Shown: positions 6,828 through 14,861 of the stretch, one piece after another
Position numbering within the stretch: the first letter of the stretch is position 1
How the letters are laid out: each line of letters opens with the position of its first letter
Assembly: GCA_964618215.1 (NCBI GenBank)
Contig: CAZTZE010000013.1
Coordinates: 14,320-78,319 of the forward strand
Reading direction: 5' to 3'
Length of the DNA: 64,000 bases
DNA from: CG2-30-58-95 sp964618215
Lineage (GTDB): Bacteria > Chloroflexota > Anaerolineae > Anaerolineales > Villigracilaceae
Position numbers and translations under genes: made by a program
Notes under the pieces: model-generated
What the model saw: only the letters and a program-made list of their open reading frames with translations
Databases searched by the model: none
What the model was told of the DNA's origin: nothing

Positions 6828-8354
6828 ATGAAAAACTTCCTCGTCAAGAAGGTTATCTTCCGTGAACGCCCCTGGATGTGGCCGGCCGCGCTGGCATTGA
6901 TGCTCCTGGCGGGCTTTACCCTGCGCATGTACGACCTGACCGACCCGCCGCTGGATTTCGCCCCCACGCGCCAGTTGTTCTCCGCCATCAAGGCGCGCGG
7001 CATGTACTACCAGTACGTGACCGATGCTCCGGCGCGGCAGCGTGAAGTGGCCATCACTTTGGGTAACAGTATGGGCATCATCGAGCCGCCGGTGATGGAA
7101 ATCATCGTCGCGCAAACCTACCGCCTGACCGGTGAGCGCCTGTGGATCGCCCGCATTTATTCGTCGTTGTTCTGGGTGGTAGGCGGGCTGGCGCTCTTCC
7201 TGCTCGTCCGTGAACTGGCATCTTCGACCGGCGCGGCGATCATTGGGACGCTCGTTTATCTCTTTGCCCCTTACGGGGTGATCGCCAGTCGCGCCTTTCA
7301 ACCCGACCCGCTGATGGTGGCGCTTATCGTTTTCGCTATTTGGGCGCTCTTCCGCTGGCAGAATACCTCTAAGTGGAAATGGGCGCTTCTCTTCGGCCTT
7401 TTCGGCGGACTGGCGCTGCTTGTCAAAAACCTGTCCGTTTTCATCGTCGTTGGGGGATTCGCGGGCGTCATCCTGGGGGCCCGGGGGCTGAAACGCTCAA
7501 TTCGCGACCCGCAGGCCTGGGTCATGGGCGGGCTACTGGTCTTGCCCACAGCAGTTTATACGATCTACGGAATGGCGACAGGTCTCCTGGAAGGGCAGTT
7601 CGCCCTGCGCTTCTTCCCGCAGATGTGGCTGGAGCCGGCCTTTTATTTCAGTTGGCAGAATCTGATGAGCAGCGCGGTCGGCTTTGGAGTGTGGACGCTG
7701 GGCGTGGTGGGCGTATTTCTAGCAGATGCACGCCGGGAACGGCCCCTGCTCCTGGGATTATGGATCGGGTATATCGCCTTTGGGATGACCTTCCCCTACC
7801 ATTTCACCACGCATGACTATTATCATCTGCCGGTCATCCCGATTGCCGCGCTGTCCCTGGCGCCGGCCGTCAAAGTGATTTCTGAGCGTTTCTTTCAACG
7901 TAACCCGGGCCTGTTCCCGCGACTGGCGCTGGTTGTGCTGGTGTTATTCGGCGTGGCTGTGCAGTCCTGGTATGCCCGCGCCCGCCTGGCCTCCGCGGAT
8001 TATCGCAACGAGGCTCCTTTCTGGGAAGAGATCGGTGATAAACTCGGCCATACGGCTGCGGTCATCGGCCTGACGCAGGACTACGGCTACCGCCTGGCTT
8101 ACTGGGGCTGGCAAAGCTCCAGCGCCTGGTTCACCAGCGGGGATATCCAGGTTCGTTACCTGGCCGGGCAGGATTTGGATATCCGCCAAAAATTCGCCGA
8201 AGACACCGCCGGGAAACAATACTTCCTGATCACCATGTTCGGCGAGTTGAATAATCAGCCGGTGATAAAAGAGCTGCTCTATTCCCGCTATCCGGTCTAT
8301 GCCGAGACGGATGAATATGTTATCTTTGACCTCCAGCATCCTGTTTCGCCTTGA
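6828..8354 (+). CDS. GT-C membrane glycosyltransferase, GT39-like (copy 1)
   Basis: A 508 aa multi-pass membrane protein. ATG 6828 is chosen because GGGAGA lies six bases before it; an in-frame TTG at 6816 only adds four residues. The first loop reads DLTDPPLDFAPTRQ, the pattern seen in GT39-like transferases. YRLTGERLWIARIYSSLFW is identical to a stretch in the protein at 10460-11989, showing the two are paralogues. A motif FPYHFTTHDYYHLPVIPI near the middle is also shared. The likely role is transfer of a lipid-linked sugar on the outer face of the membrane. Confidence 0.75.
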   Translation: MKNFLVKKVIFRERPWMWPAALALMLLAGFTLRMYDLTDPPLDFAPTRQLFSAIKARGMYYQYVTDAPARQREVAITLGNSMGIIEPPVMEIIVAQTYRLTGERLWIARIYSSLFWVVGGLALFLLVRELASSTGAAIIGTLVYLFAPYGVIASRAFQPDPLMVALIVFAIWALFRWQNTSKWKWALLFGLFGGLALLVKNLSVFIVVGGFAGVILGARGLKRSIRDPQAWVMGGLLVLPTAVYTIYGMATGLLEGQFALRFFPQMWLEPAFYFSWQNLMSSAVGFGVWTLGVVGVFLADARRERPLLLGLWIGYIAFGMTFPYHFTTHDYYHLPVIPIAALSLAPAVKVISERFFQRNPGLFPRLALVVLVLFGVAVQSWYARARLASADYRNEAPFWEEIGDKLGHTAAVIGLTQDYGYRLAYWGWQSSSAWFTSGDIQVRYLAGQDLDIRQKFAEDTAGKQYFLITMFGELNNQPVIKELLYSRYPVYAETDEYVIFDLQHPVSP

Positions 8355-8390
8355 CCCTTGGCTGCCAATCGCCAAAATGAAAAGGGTGTG

Positions 8391-8524
8391 GTAACTGCTC
8401 AGGCATGTCACCCTGAGGGAGCGTTCTTTGCGACCGAAGGGTCTCCCAAAGCCAACCGGTGAGATTCTTCGCCGCTGAAAGAACGTCAGCGGCTCAGAAT
8501 GACATCTTGTCTGAGTAGTTACAG
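8391..8524. repeat. nested inverted-repeat intergenic element
   Basis: The outer arms are GTAACTGCTCAG (from 8393) and its near reverse complement CTGAGTAGTTAC (ending 8523). The inner arms are TGTCACCCTGAG (8406-8417) and CTCAGAATGACA (8493-8504). The inner pair matches a well-known TGTCATTCTGAG-type intergenic repeat of environmental bacteria. No ORF is present. The spacer 8355-8631 holds this element, another inverted repeat and no gene. Confidence 0.75.
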
Positions 8525-8548
8525 GATGTGTTTCATATCAGTTGAAAG

Positions 8549-8603
8549 CGTCCCGCAGGATTCTCGCAATCGTCAAATTTGGTTCAATCCAACCTGCGGG
8601 ACG
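8549..8603. repeat. 11-bp perfect inverted repeat upstream of membrane protein gene
   Basis: CGTCCCGCAGG (8549-8559) pairs perfectly with CCTGCGGGACG (8593-8603), with a 33-base loop. The structure ends 28 bases before the ATG at 8632. It could be a regulatory hairpin or another mobile palindrome; there is no U-tract. Confidence 0.7.
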
Positions 8604-8631
8604 GTTATCCCGTTGGCTACCAATCGAAAAG

Positions 8632-10452
8632 ATGAAAAATCGTTATCTGATCACAACCCTCATCATACTGAATATCCTGACGATAGGCTTTTTCATCGTC
8701 CCGTATCTCAATGCAACTTATCCGGCAGTCGGTCATGACTACGCTTATTTCATGCCCCGCCTGGTTGATACCCACCTCCACTACAAAGTAAACGGATTGA
8801 GCATCCAATGGTATACCCCCAGCTTCGGCGGGGGATTGCCGGCTTATCCCAACCCGCACCAGATGCAATTCTCGCTCGTCCAATTGCTTACCTGGTTTGT
8901 CAACCCGTGGTGGGCTATTCTGGCCTCCATCGTCATCTACTCGGCGATTGGGTTTGTCGCCGCCTATTACTTTCTAAAGCAACTGCTCGGGCTGCAGCCG
9001 CTGGCGGGCATCCTGGGAGCGGTATTTTTTACGGTCAACGGTTTCTATTTTCAACAAATGGCCGTCGGGCATTTATCCTTCGAGACCTTTCCGCTGTTTG
9101 CGGTTATCGTGGTCATCATCGCAAATCCCAGGCTCCCGGGCTGGCTGGCAGGAATCTTTCTTTCGCTTATATATGCCCTGCTGATATATTCCGGCAGTTT
9201 TTACGTCGCTTTCATCTCTTTGCTCGGGCTTCTGGTCGTCATCCCTTTGATCTATTTGCTCAAACCCTCTTTGTTGTCCGCCAAGCGCTTGCTGGCAATC
9301 GCCCTTTGGGGAGGCGCCCTGACCGTCTTATTGTCTGGTTCGAAAGTTTATGCTGTTTCTGCCTTCATGCAGCTTTTCTCCAGAGCAGTCAGCGATCAAT
9401 ACAATACCAACTGGCTGACTGGTGTGGGCGGGATAACATTTCAGTTCATCGGGACAATGACGATCGCCCCGCTACTGGTGTTGATCGGAAAAAGCCCGAT
9501 CGTTTTTATCGTCCGGTTGGCAGAATGGACCGGCTCGCCGTATAGTTTTTGGGAACTGGATGCGGGTCTATCGCCAGCGCTACTTGTACTCTTAATCGGC
9601 GGCGCGCTCGCCTTTTTGTCCCGCAAACCTGATAGAAAATTATCCATCCCGATAAAAAGACTCCTGGTGCTCGTCTGCCTGATCATCGCCATTCTGCTGG
9701 TGATCGAATTTATCCTGGCAAGTGGGGTGGTCTACCCTCAAATTCGCGATCTGCCATTCCTCAGGTCCATGCGAGTCAACTCGCGTTGGACATCCGCTTT
9801 TATTTTTCCGCTGGCGGTGGTCGGGGCAGTTATTTTCGATAAATGGACACAAAACTGGAAGTCGAAACAAAAAACTCTGGCCATCTTCCTCCTGCTTAAT
9901 GGGATTGCCCTGGCCGGCATGTGGGCGTATTACCTGATCCCGATGAAATACCAGGTGCGAAATTTCGGGGTTGGTTACCCGCTAACCGCTTACGAAAAGA
10001 TCCAGCGCGAAGGCGAAACCTTTGTCATGGACCGGATCATCCCCGACATCAACGACTGGGAGGTGTTCCAGGCATCCGCAAGCGGTTTGCGCCCGTTCGA
10101 GACCCTCTTCGGCGACATCGAAACTTTCCGCACCAACCTGCACGAGGGCTCGGTCTACGATATTAGTGATGGCTATTTCAACATGACCGACCCGACCGGC
10201 TTTGTATTTCCGAAAGAGAACCAGTCCATACCTTTCGAGCGCATCCCGCTCGCGGACCGGGACAAGTTGACCGATTTCATCCATCACCGCCAGCCAAAGT
10301 GGAACTTGCCGGTTGCCCAACAACTCCTGAATTGGGCTGCTTTGATCACGCTCGTTTTGGAATTGGGCAGTGTGGGCATTTATTGGGCAAAAACGAGGAA
10401 GCCTTTTGCAAGATGGACTTGGCTGTACCGGGTCGTGGTTCGGAGAAAATGA
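8632..10452 (+). CDS. large polytopic membrane protein, YfhO/GT-C-like
   Basis: A protein of about 606 aa with roughly 12 membrane segments. I chose ATG 8632 (MKNRYLITTL) with GAAAAG just upstream; the upstream TTG at 8542 would run through the inverted repeat. The first external loop contains GHDYAYFMPRLVD and then TPSFGGGLPAYPNPHQMQFS, which resembles the loop of YfhO-type bacterial membrane proteins linked to teichoic-acid or glycolipid glycosylation. It lies between two paralogous GT39-like proteins. A soluble tail of about 110 residues precedes a last membrane helix. The function is inferred as a GT-C-type transferase. Confidence 0.65.
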   Translation: MKNRYLITTLIILNILTIGFFIVPYLNATYPAVGHDYAYFMPRLVDTHLHYKVNGLSIQWYTPSFGGGLPAYPNPHQMQFSLVQLLTWFVNPWWAILASIVIYSAIGFVAAYYFLKQLLGLQPLAGILGAVFFTVNGFYFQQMAVGHLSFETFPLFAVIVVIIANPRLPGWLAGIFLSLIYALLIYSGSFYVAFISLLGLLVVIPLIYLLKPSLLSAKRLLAIALWGGALTVLLSGSKVYAVSAFMQLFSRAVSDQYNTNWLTGVGGITFQFIGTMTIAPLLVLIGKSPIVFIVRLAEWTGSPYSFWELDAGLSPALLVLLIGGALAFLSRKPDRKLSIPIKRLLVLVCLIIAILLVIEFILASGVVYPQIRDLPFLRSMRVNSRWTSAFIFPLAVVGAVIFDKWTQNWKSKQKTLAIFLLLNGIALAGMWAYYLIPMKYQVRNFGVGYPLTAYEKIQREGETFVMDRIIPDINDWEVFQASASGLRPFETLFGDIETFRTNLHEGSVYDISDGYFNMTDPTGFVFPKENQSIPFERIPLADRDKLTDFIHHRQPKWNLPVAQQLLNWAALITLVLELGSVGIYWAKTRKPFARWTWLYRVVVRRK

Positions 10453-10459
10453 TACTGAT

Positions 10460-11989
10460 ATGAACCTAAGCGATCAACACCCATCCTTTTTCTCCCGGCG
10501 CTGGGCTACCCTGCTTGTGATCGGCATCCTGTTTGTGCTGGCGCTCGGCATCCGGCTATTTGACCTGACCGATCCGCCAAACGATTTCTACATAGTGCGC
10601 CAGTACCGTTCGCTGCTCATCTCGCGCGGCATGTACTACCAAACTTTGACCAACGTGCCGGATTGGAAACGCGAGATGGCCGTCGCGCAATGGAAATCAG
10701 AAGCGCTGATCGAACCTCCACTGATGGAGAGCCTGGTGGCGCTCACCTATCGCTTGACCGGAGAACGCCTGTGGATCGCCCGCATCTATTCATCCCTTTT
10801 CTGGCTGCTGGGAGGCGTCGCACTGTATTTACTGGCCCGCGAGATGAATCTGCGCGCGGCCGGGGTCGTTTCCCTGGCTTATTATCTCTTCCTGCCGTTC
10901 GGCGTGATCGCCAGCCGCACTTTCATGCCCGATCCTTTGATGACCGCCCTGATCGTCTGGGCGTTGTGGGCGCTTTACCGCTGGGAGGCGCGCCGGACGT
11001 GGAGCGCAGCCCTGTTGGCCGGCGTTTTGACCGGCCTTGCCATCCTGGTCAAATCGGTGGCTGTATTCCCCTTGCTGGGCGCCGCCGCCGGTCTCGTTCT
11101 CAGCCGGGGGGCGCTCAAACGGATTATCCTCGACAAGCAGGTTTGGGCCGTCGCCGGGCTGACTGCCTTGCCTAATGTCCTTTTCTATATTTACGGCCTC
11201 TTCATCTTGGGGACGCTGGGGGATCAATTCGCTTTCCGCTTCTTTCCCAACATGCTCCGCGATCCAGGCTTCTACGTCAGTTGGGTCTTTACGGCCGGCG
11301 GGCTGGTCGGTTTTGAAGTACTGCTGATCGCGCTGGCCGGCATGCTTGTCTTTCAGCGAAGCGCTCAACGCAGCTTTTTGATCGGGTTATGGATCAGCTA
11401 TCTGATCTATGGCCTGGCTTTTCCCTACCATTTCATCACCCATAATTATTATCACCTGCCGCTCATCCCGATTGTCGCCATCGGTTTGCTGCCCATAACC
11501 GGCCTCGTCATCGGGCAACTGGCCGCGCAAAAAGGCTGGTTACCGAGGGCCGGTTTCTTGGCGATCCTGTTCTTTGGCATCCTGATAAATATGTGGGAAG
11601 TACGCGTCACCCTGGTGCGGGAGGGTTACCGCCATGAGATCCCATACTGGCAGGAACTCGGCGATAAAATTGGCCACGACAAGAATGTCATCGCACTTTC
11701 CGGTGATTATGGCCTGCGGCTGGCTTATTTCGGCTGGATCAACGCCAGCCAGTGGCTGAACACAGCCGACATCTACCTGCGCGAACTGGCCGGGCAGGCC
11801 CAACCCGATTTTGCGAGCATGTTCCGCGAACAAACCGCCGGCAAGGATATCTTCCTGGTCACCTCGCCCCCCGAGTGGGAAAAACAGGCCGAATTGCGCG
11901 CCTATCTCACCACCCACTATAAACTGGTTGCCGAGGATGAGGGGGACGGCTATTGGATTTTTGACTTGCACCAATTCATATCTCCTTGA
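10460..11989 (+). CDS. GT-C membrane glycosyltransferase, GT39-like (copy 2)
   Basis: A 509 aa multi-pass membrane protein, paralogue of 6828-8354. The first loop DLTDPPNDFYIVRQYRS carries the acidic residue, and the second shared block YRLTGERLWIARIYSSLFW is identical in both. ATG 10460 (MNLSDQHP) is favoured; upstream sequence in this frame overlaps the preceding gene. The central FPYHFITHNYYHLPLIPI matches copy 1 closely. The pair looks like an old tandem duplication interrupted by the YfhO-like gene. It probably transfers a polyprenyl-phosphate-linked sugar. Confidence 0.75.
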   Translation: MNLSDQHPSFFSRRWATLLVIGILFVLALGIRLFDLTDPPNDFYIVRQYRSLLISRGMYYQTLTNVPDWKREMAVAQWKSEALIEPPLMESLVALTYRLTGERLWIARIYSSLFWLLGGVALYLLAREMNLRAAGVVSLAYYLFLPFGVIASRTFMPDPLMTALIVWALWALYRWEARRTWSAALLAGVLTGLAILVKSVAVFPLLGAAAGLVLSRGALKRIILDKQVWAVAGLTALPNVLFYIYGLFILGTLGDQFAFRFFPNMLRDPGFYVSWVFTAGGLVGFEVLLIALAGMLVFQRSAQRSFLIGLWISYLIYGLAFPYHFITHNYYHLPLIPIVAIGLLPITGLVIGQLAAQKGWLPRAGFLAILFFGILINMWEVRVTLVREGYRHEIPYWQELGDKIGHDKNVIALSGDYGLRLAYFGWINASQWLNTADIYLRELAGQAQPDFASMFREQTAGKDIFLVTSPPEWEKQAELRAYLTTHYKLVAEDEGDGYWIFDLHQFISP

Positions 11990-11994
11990 AGGCT

Positions 11995-12786
11995 ATGATT
12001 TCTTCGAAATTACCTCTCGTTTCCATTGTTACTCCCTCCTACAACCAGGCGCGCTATCTGGAGACCGCCATCCGCTCGGTGCTGGAGCAGGATTATCCGG
12101 ACATCGAATATATCCTCGTGGACGGCGGCTCGAGCGACGGCAGCCTGGAGGTCATCCGCCGCTACTCGGAGCGATTGGCCTGGTGGGTCTCCGAGCCGGA
12201 TAAAGGTCAGACCGACGCGATCAACAAAGGTTTTGCGCGCGCCAATGGCGAAATCCTGGCCTGGCTGAACTCTGATGACACCTACCAGCCGGGGGCAGTG
12301 GCTGAGGCAGTCGAGTTTTTGCGCAGCCGGCCCGAGGTCGGGCTGGTCTACGGTGACGCCAACTTCATTGACCAAGATGGGCGCCTCATCGGTCGTTTCC
12401 CCGCCGCGCAGACCGATTACCGTCGTCTGCGGCGCGGCTACGTCCACATCCCCCAGCAGTCTGCCTTCTTTCGCGCTGACCTGTGGAAAAAGGTCGGCCC
12501 GCTCGACTCGTCGTTCTACTTCGCCATGGATTACGATCTCTGGGTGCGCCTCGCCGCCCTGGCCCCCATCCAATACGTCCCGCGCACCTGGGCCAACTTC
12601 CGCCTGCACAGCCACGGCAAGACTGTCGCCGCCGACGAGCGCTGCTGGCCGGAGATGCTGCGGGTGCATTATCGGGATGGGGGTGGCATATTTGCACCGA
12701 TTGTGGCAAAATACTATATTCGGAAAATGCTTGCGCCGGTGATTGTGTGGCGAAGAAAGAAATACATGGTTGGAGGCGCCTCCTAG
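11995..12786 (+). CDS. glycosyltransferase family 2
   Basis: A 263 aa GT-A transferase beginning MISSKLPLVSIVTPSYNQ. The nucleotide-binding region VDGGSSDGS and metal-binding WLNSDDTY are present. The acceptor side has QQSAFFRADLW, DYDLWVRLA and the C-terminal FRLHSHGKT, all typical of this subfamily. It is close to 4083-5042, so the two GT2 genes bracket the GT-C group. Its 3' end (FRLH to stop) is the intact version of three remnants found downstream at 13812, 14664 and 15931. The TAG stop is part of a hairpin repeat arm at 12783-12812. Confidence 0.88.
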   Translation: MISSKLPLVSIVTPSYNQARYLETAIRSVLEQDYPDIEYILVDGGSSDGSLEVIRRYSERLAWWVSEPDKGQTDAINKGFARANGEILAWLNSDDTYQPGAVAEAVEFLRSRPEVGLVYGDANFIDQDGRLIGRFPAAQTDYRRLRRGYVHIPQQSAFFRADLWKKVGPLDSSFYFAMDYDLWVRLAALAPIQYVPRTWANFRLHSHGKTVAADERCWPEMLRVHYRDGGGIFAPIVAKYYIRKMLAPVIVWRRKKYMVGGAS

Positions 12787-12812
12787 CAGTTTGTCGGCGA
12801 GAAAACCGCTAG
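12783..12812. repeat. short hairpin related to the 14858 element
   Basis: CTAGCAGTTT pairs with AAACCGCTAG around a ten-base loop, with one mismatch. The left half (CTAGCAGTTTGTCGGCGAG) closely resembles the left arm of the element at 14858-15003, and both overlap the stop codon of a GT2 3' end. The following 12813-12970 has no gene; CGCTCCCTGGCCTAGCC at 12827-12843 repeats 4043-4059. Confidence 0.65.
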
Positions 12813-12973
12813 ACTGCTAACCCCTGCGCTCCCTGGCCTAGCCTGCCACCGTTCGTGCCGCAAGCAACGGCGGCATCAGAGAAGCGATCCTGTGGACGCC
12901 GGTGCGAGACAGCAGAACAGACAACGCTTCGGTTCCCAATGACAAAACGAGAATCGCTGGAGCGAGGGGAGCG

Positions 12974-12982
12974 TGCTATAAT
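12974..12982 (+). promoter_or_regulatory. extended -10 promoter candidate
   Basis: TGCTATAAT forms a perfect -10 box (12977-12982) preceded by a TG extension. No convincing -35 is visible. It lies about 80 bases before the antitoxin ATG at 13063. Confidence 0.4.
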
Positions 12983-13062
12983 CGAGGTGGTGAGTGAGCG
13001 GGATGGTTTGGGTCTGCTGGAAGTCACATTCATTCCAGACCATCAAGGACAGGAGTTCTCCA

Positions 13063-13341
13063 ATGAGTAATCAGGTTGCTGTCGTCGAAAAAAATATCCA
13101 TCTATCTGCCGATCGCGCCAGTTACCTAAGCCGCCTGGCTCAGGTCAAGGCATTGAGCGAGGATCAGCTTATCGAGAAGGCGTTGGATATTCTTTTCAGC
13201 CTGGCCGACCTTTTAGACTCCCAGCTCGAACGGCAGGGCTATTCCTTCCTGTCAGAAGCTTCGCTCCAACGCGTCTGGGACAACGCCGAAGATGCCGCAT
13301 ACGATAACTGGAGGGAATTGTATGCTCTACCAACGCGGTGA
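13063..13341 (+). CDS. MazE-like antitoxin
   Basis: A 92 aa protein directly upstream of, and overlapping by 20 bases, a MazF/PemK-type toxin gene. ATG 13063 has the strong site AGGACAGGAG in front of it. The first half (residues 10-45) has a predicted beta-strand then helices resembling a ribbon-helix-helix DNA-binding unit. The tail reads LQRVWDNAEDAAYDNWRELY, the acidic toxin-binding end often seen in this class. It would neutralise the toxin and probably repress its own promoter. The family name is inferred from position and tail. Confidence 0.72.
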   Translation: MSNQVAVVEKNIHLSADRASYLSRLAQVKALSEDQLIEKALDILFSLADLLDSQLERQGYSFLSEASLQRVWDNAEDAAYDNWRELYALPTR

Positions 13342-13660
13342 TGTTCTACTGGTTCCGTTTCCTTTCAGCAATCTGAGTGCAACCAAAGTCAGGCCAGCCA
13401 TTGTAATCAGCAGCCGCCAATACCATTCAACGCAGCCTGACATCTTGCTGGCGGCTATTACATCAAAGCTGTCTGCGGCGCCTGACCTGCTTGACTATTC
13501 GTTGAGTGACTGGCAATCTGCCGGTCTACGTTATCCATCCGCGTTCAAGCCTGTGGTATTTACGCTGGACCCAGGCAGAGTGATCCATAACGTCGGCAAG
13601 CTCACAACGGCAGATATGACAGAAATAGACGGTCGTTTACGTTTGGCTTTGAATTTGTAA
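13322..13660 (+). CDS. MazF/PemK-type endoribonuclease toxin
   Basis: A 112 aa toxin. The N-terminal MLYQRGDVLLVPFPFSNLS followed by KVRPAIVIS is the classic MazF/PemK signature, where the RG and RPA residues contribute to the RNA-cleaving site. The end, GKLTTADMTEIDGRL, is also typical. ATG 13322 is preceded by GGAGGGA and lies inside the antitoxin gene, the usual coupled arrangement. The module appears intact. It sits in the accessory strip between a GT2 gene and GT2 remnants. Confidence 0.88.
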   Translation: MLYQRGDVLLVPFPFSNLSATKVRPAIVISSRQYHSTQPDILLAAITSKLSAAPDLLDYSLSDWQSAGLRYPSAFKPVVFTLDPGRVIHNVGKLTTADMTEIDGRLRLALNL

Positions 13661-13707
13661 ACAAGCCATACACGAGCCAGCCCCCGCCGAAAGAGTTGAA
13701 CGGGTTG

Positions 13708-13737
13708 GAATGTTTCGGTCAGCACGCCATATTTACG
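13708..13737 (-). pseudogene. 30-bp fragment of a TumE-partner antitoxin gene
   Basis: GAATGTTTCGGTCAGCACGC at the start of this stretch and the bases after it match 14400-14429 inside the antitoxin gene on the minus strand, with only two differences. On the minus strand it still encodes RKYGVLTETF. This is a scrap of a second copy of that gene, located just before GT2 remnant A. Confidence 0.65.
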
Positions 13738-13811
13738 ATTGTCATCCTGTCCCTTTTCAGCCTTTCCATCCAAACCCACGCCGCGCCGCTGGCTGGCATC
13801 ACCACTCGCGT

Positions 13812-14003
13812 CTCGCTCGCTTCCGCCTGCACACGCAAGGCAAGACCGTCGCGGCCGACGACCGCTGCTGGCCGGAGATGCTGAAAGTGCATTTTCGGGA
13901 TGGGGGTTCGAGGTTGGGTATCCTGCCGGTCAAATATCTGATCCGCAAGGTCGCCGCGCCGCTCATCAATGCACGCAGGCGGTTCATGCTGCGAGGCGGG
14001 TAG
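13812..14003 (+). pseudogene. GT2 3'-end remnant A
   Basis: In frame to the TAG at 14001, the sequence encodes LARFRLHTQGKTVAADDRCW and continues with PEMLKVHFRDGG to RFMLRGG. This is the C-terminal quarter of a GT2 transferase homologous to the end of 11995-12786. The catalytic domain upstream is missing. The 70 bases before it (from about 13739) are shared with remnant B, including GTCATCCTGTC and GCGCCGCTGGCTGGCATCAC, so both are copies of one truncated module. Confidence 0.78.
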
Positions 14004-14034
14004 ATGGTCCTCTACACTGCCCAAAGGTTCGGCG
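13981..14034 (+). repeat. 54-bp direct repeat, copy 1
   Basis: GGTTCATGCTGCGAGGCGGG, the end of remnant A, and the following TAG plus about 30 bases recur at 15931-15984 with only a few changes. The unit spans the stop codon of the GT2 end. Confidence 0.85.
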
Positions 14035-14050
14035 CGGAAGGTATGAACAT

Positions 14051-14216
14051 CTATGATGGAACTTTTTCGTTTCGGGTCAGCAGTTCCTCGATTTCCTCGA
14101 TGAGAAAAGGCAGGTTGGGCTGGGTGAACGAAAGGTCGGTCGCAGGCAGGGATGATGTTTGATTTCAGGAGGAAAACGAATTGCTCGTATTCAACGAGCG
14201 ACCGCAAGGGGTTCAT
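14051..14216 (-). pseudogene. TumE-type toxin remnant with core deleted
   Basis: Reading the minus strand from 14216, the first 19-20 codons are MNPLRSLVEYEQFVFLLKSN, matching the N-terminus I know for TumE-family (DUF6516-like) toxins. In another frame the end reads LSFTQPNLPFLIEEIEELL and stops at 14051-14053, matching the C-terminus of the same family. A short IKHH motif near the junction is a third piece. The middle of roughly 90 residues is gone and at least one frameshift separates the parts, so the toxin is dead. The upstream antitoxin gene overlaps its start. Confidence 0.68.
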
Positions 14217-14493
14217 GGCGAGCTGTGCGTCCGATCAGGTGAGACAGGCTGGAAACAGCTTCTTGCTGCAATAAAGCTTGAACAGCTTGATGATACTGCT
14301 CTTGGCGCTCACGCAAAATCTCGTAAGTGCCTGCCCACTCGCCCCAATCCAGCACCCAGGCGTCGTCTTCTACCTCCTCCCCCTGCTGGTAGGCGGCGTA
14401 GAATGTTTCGGTCAGCACACCGTATTTACGCTCGAACACCAGCAGATCCTCTTCGAGCGCATGGATGTCACGTAGAATTTCATCGAGTGTCAT
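14191..14493 (-). CDS. putative antitoxin partner of TumE-type toxin
   Basis: A 100 aa acidic protein on the minus strand starting MTLDEILRDIHALEEDLLVF. The body continues ERKYGVLTETFYAAYQQGEE and DDAWVLDWGEWAGTYEI, a pattern I associate with small proteins encoded next to TumE-family toxins in cyanobacteria and Chloroflexota. It is largely helical with no DNA-binding motif visible. The end after about residue 80 (SHLIGRTARHEPLAVAR) overlaps the toxin remnant start by 26 bases. It appears intact while its toxin is destroyed. The antitoxin role is inferred from context. Confidence 0.6.
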   Translation of the reverse strand: MTLDEILRDIHALEEDLLVFERKYGVLTETFYAAYQQGEEVEDDAWVLDWGEWAGTYEILRERQEQYHQAVQALLQQEAVSSLSHLIGRTARHEPLAVAR

Positions 14494-14663
14494 CGCGCGA
14501 TTCCCTTTCAGACGGAAAACCACAAGCAGTCAAAATCTTACCATATGCACCGAGCGATTACAAGGAGTGAAACACGAACCGCAAACTGTCTTCGATGTTC
14601 AACCTGATCGTCATCCTGTCTCTTTTCAGCCTTTGCGCCGCTGGCTGGCATCACCACCCGCGT

Positions 14664-14861
14664 CTTGCTCGCTTCCGCCTGCACACACAAGGAAAGACCG
14701 TCGCGGCCGACGAGCGCTGCTGGCCGGAGATGCTGCTGGTACACTTCAGGGATGGGGGTTCGAAATCCTCGATCATCACGGCCAAATATGTCATCCTAAA
14801 GGCCATCAGCCCGCTCTGGAGGTTGAGGATGAAGGTGAGGCTGGCACAAAAGCGATGCTAG
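14664..14861 (+). pseudogene. GT2 3'-end remnant B
   Basis: The frame reads LARFRLHTQGKTVAADERCW then PEMLLVHFRDGG and ends at TAG 14859-14861. It is the C-terminal end of a GT2 protein like 11995-12786, without the catalytic domain. About 60 bases before it (14609-14663) match the sequence before remnant A. The stop codon lies in the left arm of the MITE-like element. The stretch 14494-14608 shows no gene. Confidence 0.78.

Noticed and set aside
14181..14570. Plus-strand open frame of 129 codons
   Set aside because: It is antisense to the putative antitoxin gene, whose minus-strand product has a coherent acidic helical sequence and a known context.
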